From the NCBI GenBank assembly GCA_902472315.1, contig CABRNM010000043.1, positions 1-10,505 on the forward strand: a stretch of 10,505 nucleotides of DNA, read 5' to 3'. Made by a program: the position numbers and the translations under genes. Every line of letters begins with the position of its first letter. The stretch's first letter is position 1. This document shows, one piece after another, positions 6,236 through 10,505 of this stretch. The DNA comes from an uncultured Collinsella sp. GTDB taxonomy: Bacteria > Actinomycetota > Coriobacteriia > Coriobacteriales > Coriobacteriaceae. Under the pieces are notes generated by a model, which worked only from the letters and a program-made list of their open reading frames with translations, was not told the DNA's origin and did no database searches.

Positions 6236-7171
6236 TTAAAATCCGCCCATACCAGCAGAATAGGGATCGTCACAGGTACCATCGCTATACCAATGAGTAG
6301 ACCCCACATAATTGCCATTTTCGTCATAAACATCCAGAGTTTTAATGACTACTTTACCGCCGCCGTTAGAGGAGCCTCCCGAATAGCCGCTTCCACCAGA
6401 ATAATTATTACCGCTATAAGAATTGTTGGAATAATTGTTTTGCTGAGAAGCCTGCTGCTGAGTCTGCGCCACTTCCTCTTGAGTCTTCGCCTCAGCTTCA
6501 GCTTTTGCCTTGTTTAAATCATCAATACGAGATTGATAACGACTGATCTGTTCATTGATTTGATCGATGAATTTTTTAGAATCCTTTTTGGCATCTTCAA
6601 AAATAAGCTTCTGATTATCTTTATTAGAAATATCATTAAGAAGACCATTGAGGCTATTAATATGCTGCTGGAGAGAGTCAGTATCTTCAGTAGAATTTAC
6701 ATCAAAATTAACATGGTCAGTTACAGAAGTATTCCACTCATCATTTTGAGCATTACGACAGTCTTTTATAATGGAATCGTATTTATTGAGCAACTTCGTC
6801 CAATCAGGGGAAGTGCCATCCGCATACTTAAAACTGTCATTAGAGATTTCTTTATTCAAAATCTCTTTATTATTTTGAGCATTTTTAATGGTATCAAGAC
6901 GTTGCTCAAAAGTTAGTAACCCAGGATCAGCCTTAAAGGCAGCAACACTATCGCTAGCCTTTGAATACAAAACTTCAACCTGCTGATTATGTTCACTACA
7001 TGCTTGTTTGTAATTGCAACCAGCATAACCACCGACACAACCAGCAATGAGCAGAACAACAATACCGGCACCAATAATTACCCGCTTTTTAATCGAAGAA
7101 TTCTCAACCTCTTCATTTTCCTGAGTATTATCTTCAGGATTGTCAATCTTGTCACTATTAAGATCGATCAT
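6236..7171 (-). CDS. Uncharacterised membrane-anchored or lipoprotein-like protein, AT-rich orphan
   Basis: I do not recognise this 311-residue protein. Residues 1-27 are hydrophilic and acidic. KKR (28-30) is followed by a hydrophobic segment (31-44) that ends in a lipobox-like LIAGC (Cys45). It could be a single-pass membrane anchor or a lipoprotein signal with an unusually long N-region. Residues about 60-225 are charged, Asn/Asp/Lys-rich and probably helical, with coiled-coil character at 185-230. A Gln/Asn-rich linker (230-250) leads to Tyr-Ser-Gly-Gly repeats (246-272) and a short C-terminal part with DVYDENGNYVGSTHWYSDGT. The main body should lie outside the membrane. The start ATG has a clear ribosome binding site (GAGGGG, 7177-7182 on the - strand). 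Its G+C is far below that of its neighbours: three 60-base lines counted by eye gave 33%, 23% and 47%, against 62% for a line of the GH13 gene. This suggests recent acquisition. It stands alone between convergent fmdB and co-directional rsmB. Confidence 0.8.
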   Translation of the reverse strand: MIDLNSDKIDNPEDNTQENEEVENSSIKKRVIIGAGIVVLLIAGCVGGYAGCNYKQACSEHNQQVEVLYSKASDSVAAFKADPGLLTFEQRLDTIKNAQNNKEILNKEISNDSFKYADGTSPDWTKLLNKYDSIIKDCRNAQNDEWNTSVTDHVNFDVNSTEDTDSLQQHINSLNGLLNDISNKDNQKLIFEDAKKDSKKFIDQINEQISRYQSRIDDLNKAKAEAEAKTQEEVAQTQQQASQQNNYSNNSYSGNNYSGGSGYSGGSSNGGGKVVIKTLDVYDENGNYVGSTHWYSDGTCDDPYSAGMGGF

Positions 7172-7250
7172 TTTAACCCCTCAATATTAAATCTGCGAGC
7201 GGTTCATGCATCCAGAAACTTACCAAACCCAACCGCTTACTTTCATATCC

Positions 7251-7262
7251 GATTAATTAATC
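7251..7262. repeat. 12-bp perfect palindrome upstream of the orphan gene
   Basis: GATTAATTAATC reads the same on both strands. It sits about 80 bases upstream of the 311-residue gene, near the right edge of the AT-rich segment. It may be an operator or only AT-rich sequence by chance. Confidence 0.3.
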
Positions 7263-7286
7263 CCAGTCCCAGAAAAATCATCCTTA

Positions 7287-7357
7287 TGAGTTGCGGTGAA
7301 ATAAGGACTGTTTGGCGGGTAGAAGCCGCTTTTCAATCCCTATTTCACCGCAACTTA
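7287..7357 (-). terminator. Long hairpin after rsmB (21-bp arms), probable terminator or dispersed repeat
   Basis: The arms at 7289-7309 and 7335-7355 are 21 bases each and complementary except at two positions. They begin with AGTTGCGGTGAAATA and its exact inverse. The interior can form a second small stem (GCGG/CCGC). On the - strand the structure starts seven bases after the rsmB stop. A run ATTTTTC follows about 10 bases beyond it. It therefore fits a terminator for the fmt-rsmB transcript. The arms are longer and less GC-rich than in a typical terminator, so a REP-like dispersed element is an alternative. Confidence 0.65.
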
Positions 7358-7361
7358 GTAG

Positions 7362-8762
7362 TTACTTGTGGACCAGGCGGGCGCAGAAGTGGCCGTCGTA
7401 GGAATCGGCGTTTACCGGCACGCTCTGGAAGAGGCCTCGGTCGTTTTGGCGGACGGCAACCAGCTTCTTGGCCTGCGCAAAATCGGGAAGCTGCAGAATC
7501 TGGGCTTCGGTGAGCGGCGCCACGGTAAAGCCGGCACCCTCGGGAGAAGCCAGGAAGGCATCCACGACCTGCGTGTTCTCTTCATCAAACACCGAGCATG
7601 TCGCATAAATGAGCTCACCGCCGACAGCCACGCGCGCGGCTGCTTCCTTGAGCATCGTCAGCTGCAGGCGGGGCAGCTCGGTCGTAACGTCCTTCTCGGT
7701 CAGACGCCAGGGAATCTCGGGGTGGCGGCGCATGGTGCCGGTGCCAGAGCACGGCGCATCGATAAACACCGTGTCGAACAGGGCAGGCTCGCCGAGCATG
7801 GCATCAAACGAGGTGAGCACCTCATTGAGCTCGCAGGCATCGCCCGACACCGTACGAACACCCTGGATACCGGCCTTATGCAGGCGCGCGAGATTCTGAT
7901 CACATTTACGATCATGCAGGTCAAGCGCGGTATGCTGACGCTCGTACCCGGCACGCTTGGCTTGACACATCATCACATAGGTCTTGGTGCCGCGACCGGC
8001 GCCGATCTCCAGGCAAAGCCCAGGACGGGTCGCCGCAGTAGCGATGAGCTGGGCGTTAAGGTCCGAGGCCACGGCCGCCGCGCGTTCAAACACACCCGAC
8101 GCAACCGTAGCCTGCGAATCGACCGGCGCATGGCAGCCCGGGAACACCGGCGCCACAAGCTGCGATAGGTACGGATCAGGCTTGGTTGCAAAGGCGTTCT
8201 CGTGCAAAGCGAGCGGCGCGGGCGCCAGATTACCTGCAAAGTTGAGCGCGCCCTCGGGCGTATCGAACGACGCCATAATGCGAGCACACAGCCAGCGCGG
8301 CATACCCATCAGGCGAGATAGGCGAACCAATCGGCGCTCGGACTCATCGGCATCCGCCGCAGTGGCAAAGTCCTCGACGTTGTCCGCGACCTTATGCAGT
8401 ACGGCGTTCGTCAGACCAGCAGCCGATTTAGCGCCGCTACGAACCAGCTCAACGCCCTGACTCACGGCAACGCGACCCGGGATATGCAGGTAGAGCATCT
8501 CGAAGGCCGAGATGCGAAGCGCCATGCGAACGCGCGGCGCGACCTTTTTGGGCTTATCGAAAAACTGATCGAGCAGCTCATCCAAAATGCCCTGCGTCGC
8601 GGCAACGCCCAGCGCCAGGCGAGCGGCAAACGCGGAATCGCGCTGGTCAATGGCCTTGGCCGTAGCACGGGCAGAGAGCACGTCGCGCGCATACATACCT
8701 CGGCGATCGGCCTCCATCAGCACGTCGAGCGCAAGCTTGCGCGCGGGGGAAAGCTTACTCAT
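7362..8762 (-). CDS. rsmB: 16S rRNA (cytosine-C5)-methyltransferase, RsmB/Sun type
   Basis: RsmB methylates a cytosine (C967 in E. coli) of 16S rRNA using S-adenosylmethionine. Numbering from the ATG at 8762 (466 residues), residues about 5-135 form a NusB-like RNA-binding domain. The methyltransferase core has LEIGAGRGTKT (251-261) in place of the usual AxPGGKT motif I, DAPCSGTG (335-342, Cys338) and YATCSVFDEEN (386-396, catalytic Cys389). Both conserved cysteines are present. The segment normally reading VQDxAS is divergent here (PVDSQATVASG, 213-223). I prefer the ATG at 8762 over the GTG at 8777. It gives the usual ATGA overlap with the fmt stop, GGGG lies seven to ten bases upstream, and SPARKLALDVL is a typical family N-terminus. 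It is co-transcribed with fmt and followed by a long hairpin. RsmB rather than another RsmB/RsmF-type enzyme is supported by the NusB domain and by the fmt linkage. Confidence 0.92.
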   Translation of the reverse strand: MSKLSPARKLALDVLMEADRRGMYARDVLSARATAKAIDQRDSAFAARLALGVAATQGILDELLDQFFDKPKKVAPRVRMALRISAFEMLYLHIPGRVAVSQGVELVRSGAKSAAGLTNAVLHKVADNVEDFATAADADESERRLVRLSRLMGMPRWLCARIMASFDTPEGALNFAGNLAPAPLALHENAFATKPDPYLSQLVAPVFPGCHAPVDSQATVASGVFERAAAVASDLNAQLIATAATRPGLCLEIGAGRGTKTYVMMCQAKRAGYERQHTALDLHDRKCDQNLARLHKAGIQGVRTVSGDACELNEVLTSFDAMLGEPALFDTVFIDAPCSGTGTMRRHPEIPWRLTEKDVTTELPRLQLTMLKEAAARVAVGGELIYATCSVFDEENTQVVDAFLASPEGAGFTVAPLTEAQILQLPDFAQAKKLVAVRQNDRGLFQSVPVNADSYDGHFCARLVHK

Positions 8763-9679
8763 GACAAAACACCCCACGTCAGATCGGCACCCTGCAGGCC
8801 GGCAGCCCAGGCAGAAGCAGCCATAGCACGCTTGCCATCGGGCTTAACCTCGAGCAGCTCAACCGCACCATCGGACAGGCCCAGGTAGACGCGCTTGCTC
8901 TTGACGGCAACAGTGCCCTCGCCAAGCGACACATCAGCCGGCGCAGCATCGAGCACGCGAACCGTCTTGCCGGCAATCACACAACGGGCGGGTGCGGTGT
9001 CAGACGAAGCCAGGACATGACGCACGCAATCGAGCGCCGACATCTGAGGATCCAGACGCATCTCCTGCTTAGAAATCTTGGCAGCATGCGTGACAAGGGA
9101 CTCATCCTGCTCAGTCCAAACAGCCGACCCATCGGCAAGCGCGGGAAGCGTATCGGCCAGCAGCTTACCACCCAGCTCACCAAGCTCAATAGTCAGCTCC
9201 TCGGCATGCTTACCGGGAACCGACGTGGAAGCCTGAGCACAATAAGCACTCGTATCCACGCCATGCCCGATTCGCATGATAGAAACGCCGGCAACATCGT
9301 CACCAGCAAGAATTGCACGCTGAATGGGAGCAGCACCACGCCAACGAGGCAGCAGCGAAGCATGAACATTCACAATACCAAGCGGCGCTATATGCAGCAC
9401 CTCATCAGGCAAAATGCAACCGTACGCGGCCACACAGAAAATATCAGCCCGCGCAGCCTGGAGCGACTCAACAACCTCAGGCGTCATACGATTAGCCTCA
9501 ACGACTGGCAACCCCAGCTCAAGCGCCTTGGCCTTAACAGGAGACGGCTCCAACTTTTTACCACGCCCACGAACAGCATCGGGACGAGTAACAACAAGCA
9601 CAATCTCATTCCCAGCCTCGACGAGCGAAGTCAGCGAAGGCACAGCAAAATCAGGCGTACCCATAAACACAATACGCAT
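8759..9679 (-). CDS. fmt: Methionyl-tRNA formyltransferase
   Basis: Fmt formylates Met-tRNA(fMet) from 10-formyltetrahydrofolate to make the bacterial initiator tRNA. The protein is 306 residues, close to the usual 310-315. MRIVFMGTPDFAVPSL opens the Rossmann-like formyltransferase domain. RGRGKKLEPSPVK (37-49) corresponds to the tRNA-binding loop. NVHASLLPRWRGAAPIQ (104-120) carries the catalytic Asn104 and His106, and Asp142 (GVDTSAY) completes the triad. The C-terminal OB-like domain starts near residue 205. A ribosome binding site (AGGGGAG, 9689-9695 on the - strand) lies nine bases before the start. The TGA stop overlaps the rsmB ATG by four bases, implying translational coupling. Its partner in the fMet cycle, deformylase, lies upstream across a 327-base gap. 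Confidence 0.97.
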   Translation of the reverse strand: MRIVFMGTPDFAVPSLTSLVEAGNEIVLVVTRPDAVRGRGKKLEPSPVKAKALELGLPVVEANRMTPEVVESLQAARADIFCVAAYGCILPDEVLHIAPLGIVNVHASLLPRWRGAAPIQRAILAGDDVAGVSIMRIGHGVDTSAYCAQASTSVPGKHAEELTIELGELGGKLLADTLPALADGSAVWTEQDESLVTHAAKISKQEMRLDPQMSALDCVRHVLASSDTAPARCVIAGKTVRVLDAAPADVSLGEGTVAVKSKRVYLGLSDGAVELLEVKPDGKRAMAASAWAAGLQGADLTWGVLS

Positions 9680-9793
9680 AAAGAACGTCTCCCCTCAACC
9701 AAAGCCGAGACAGCTACAAATAACAGCGGAAAGCCAAGTACCCAGCCCATACGCAATAACAAATCAACAAGAACAAATATACCCAAAACCAAA

Positions 9794-9822
9794 GAAAGAG
9801 CCGCAATAAAAGCAGCTCTCTC
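9794..9822 (-). terminator. Terminator-like stem-loop between def and fmt
   Basis: Read on the - strand, GAGAGAGCTGC (from 9822) pairs with GCGGCTCTTTC (to 9794) as an 11-bp stem with two G-U pairs. It closes a TTTTATT loop and is followed by TTTGGTTTTGGG. This would end or attenuate transcripts coming from def before fmt. The 327 bases between the two genes also hold the long hairpin at 9897-9998. The last 100 bases before fmt are T-rich on the coding strand; I could not assign a convincing promoter there. Confidence 0.5.
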
Positions 9823-9896
9823 TCAACAAAGACTATCAGCGAAGACGCCCCTCCCTGGCCCGACGGCACCCGGGCGAACCGAGCCAGAACAACGCA

Positions 9897-9998
9897 GTCC
9901 CCGGTGCTGAGCGCCCGCATATCGTCCCGCGCGCAGTTTCGCAGCAAAGCGAGAATGTTTGAGCACGGGATGATATGCGGGCGCTCAGCACCGGGGAC
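9897..9998. repeat. Long inverted repeat (33-bp arms, one mismatch) downstream of def
   Basis: The arms at 9897-9929 and 9966-9998 are complementary over 33 bases with a single mismatch (at 9924). They share GTCCCCGGTGCTGAGCGCCC and its inverse. The 36-base spacer can form a small inner stem (TTCGC/GCGAG). It starts eight bases after the def stop on the - strand. No T-run follows directly, so it is not a standard terminator. It may be a REP/BIME-like dispersed element, an mRNA 3'-end stabiliser, or a miniature transposable element. Confidence 0.75.
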
Positions 9999-10006
9999 GG
10001 TGGGAC

Positions 10007-10495
10007 CTACTCCGTCTCGCCCGGTCGAGCGCCGCGAGCCAGGGCGTCCTGGTACTCCTTGACGGCCTTGAGCCTCTGCATCGGCTTGAGTCGCTCGAAC
10101 ATGGTGTTGCCGTGCAGGTGATCGATCTCGTGCTGCAGGCACACGCAGAACAGGTCGCCCGAGGCCTCATAGCGGATCAGGTTGGCGTCCAGGTCATACG
10201 CCTCGACGACGACATGGTCGGGACGCTCGATCTCGCAGCTAATACCGGGAATGGACAGGCAGCCCTCGCTAAAAGGCACCAGATGGTCGCTCTGCTCAAC
10301 AATAACGGGGTTGATGAGCACGTACGGGTCATAGTCGTTCTTGTCACTGTAGTCGCAGTCAATGGTAACGAGCTGAATGAGCTCGCCGATCTGCGGAGCA
10401 GCCAGGCCGCAGCCGCCGTTCTCGAACATCATCTTCTTCATCTTCTCGGCAAGTGCCTCGATCGCCGGGGTGATCTCCTCGATGACGGCGCACTC
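10007..10495 (-). CDS. def: Peptide deformylase, 5'-truncated by the contig end
   Basis: Peptide deformylase removes the formyl group from the N-terminal methionine of new proteins with an active-site metal. The coding frame continues in frame past the ATG at 10441 to the last genomic base at 10495, adding 18 residues (ECAVIEEITPAIEALAEK). That ATG is therefore internal, and about 15-20 N-terminal residues are missing. In the 162 visible residues, motif 1 is GCGLAAPQ (28-35), motif 2 EGCLS (77-81, metal ligand Cys79) and motif 3 QHEIDH (121-126, two metal-binding His and the catalytic Glu). Motif 1 has Cys where Ile or Val is more usual. The gene precedes fmt and rsmB in the same direction, a widely conserved neighbourhood. 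Here it is separated from fmt by hairpins. Confidence 0.95.
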   Translation of the reverse strand, partial: ECAVIEEITPAIEALAEKMKKMMFENGGCGLAAPQIGELIQLVTIDCDYSDKNDYDPYVLINPVIVEQSDHLVPFSEGCLSIPGISCEIERPDHVVVEAYDLDANLIRYEASGDLFCVCLQHEIDHLHGNTMFERLKPMQRLKAVKEYQDALARGARPGETE

Positions 10496-10505
10496 AGATC
10501 GGAAG
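10496..10505. other. Illumina adapter remnant (start of adapter, not genomic)
   Basis: The last ten bases are AGATCGGAAG, the first ten of the common Illumina adapter and the exact inverse of the end of the adapter at bases 24-33. With an adapter at the other end of the contig, this is best read as untrimmed adapter and not as part of def. Confidence 0.9.

Noticed and set aside
6533..6916. 127-residue + strand frame inside the AT-rich segment
   Set aside because: Antisense to the 311-residue gene, which has a good ribosome binding site and a coherent domain layout; Ile/Phe richness simply reflects AT-rich sequence.
7368..8168. 266-residue + strand frame opposite rsmB
   Set aside because: Antisense to conserved RsmB motifs (DAPCSGTG, ATCS); no domain in its own translation.
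8763..8777. GTG at 8777 as the rsmB start
   Set aside because: The ATG at 8762 gives the ATGA overlap with fmt, has a GGGG stretch at proper spacing, and starts at the usual family N-terminus.
9017..9910. 297-residue + strand frame across fmt and the def-fmt gap
   Set aside because: It is mostly antisense to fmt, with Asn/Thr/Arg-rich low-quality composition and no motif; fmt on the - strand is certain.
9714..9920. Possible 68-residue hydrophobic small protein upstream of fmt (- strand, start in the left arm of the 9897-9998 palindrome)
   Set aside because: It has a Leu/Phe/Trp-rich segment like a membrane helix, but the start lies inside the palindrome, no clear ribosome binding site was seen, and the frame covers the terminator-like stem. 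The hydrophobicity follows from the T-rich leader.
1..10505. CRISPR array, tRNA/rRNA gene, transposase or defence/toxin-antitoxin system
   Set aside because: Looked for on both strands; no regularly spaced repeats, no tRNA-like cloverleaf noticed, and no gene product of these kinds among the real frames.

Overview
The window is a metagenomic-style contig from a high-G+C Gram-positive bacterium. The best guess is a gut Coriobacteriia member close to Collinsella. This rests on roughly 60% G+C coding DNA, an actinobacterial-looking glycogen synthase carrying a lysine/alanine/threonine tail, a GH13-GH77 fusion enzyme, and the def-fmt-rsmB gene order. The assignment is inference from gene style and would need a database comparison. 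Both ends carry sequencing-adapter bases (33 nt on the left, 10 nt on the right). The two edge genes are therefore cut by the assembly and not by biology.

Left half (34-5823, + strand): alpha-glucan metabolism. A 5'-truncated glycogen synthase (glgA) ends in an unusual tail of about 285 residues resembling histone H1. It is followed by a strong terminator and a 431-base intergenic region with a 15-bp inverted-repeat element and operator-like palindromes. Next comes a 1098-residue enzyme that joins an alpha-amylase-family (GH13) module to a 4-alpha-glucanotransferase (GH77, MalQ-type) module. Together these genes would make glycogen and remodel or degrade malto-oligosaccharides and glycogen.

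Middle (5824-7361): a small FmdB-type zinc-ribbon gene on the + strand with a good ribosome binding site and a perfect 16-bp terminator. It converges on an AT-rich island encoding an unrecognised 311-residue membrane-anchored or lipoprotein-like protein on the - strand.

Right half (7362-10495, - strand): the translation gene set def (truncated by the contig end), fmt and rsmB. These are peptide deformylase, methionyl-tRNA formyltransferase and a 16S rRNA cytosine-C5 methyltransferase. fmt and rsmB overlap by four bases (ATGA) and are surely co-transcribed. def is separated from fmt by 327 bases containing a 33-bp-arm hairpin and a second terminator-like stem-loop, so fmt-rsmB may have its own promoter.

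Three long intergenic palindromes (2178-2329, 7287-7357, 9897-9998), unrelated to each other in sequence, are the most notable non-coding structures. No tRNA, rRNA, CRISPR array, insertion sequence or transposase gene was recognised. No clear multi-gene novel system is visible. The least explained items are the H1-like tail on glycogen synthase, the AT-rich orphan gene and the palindromic elements.
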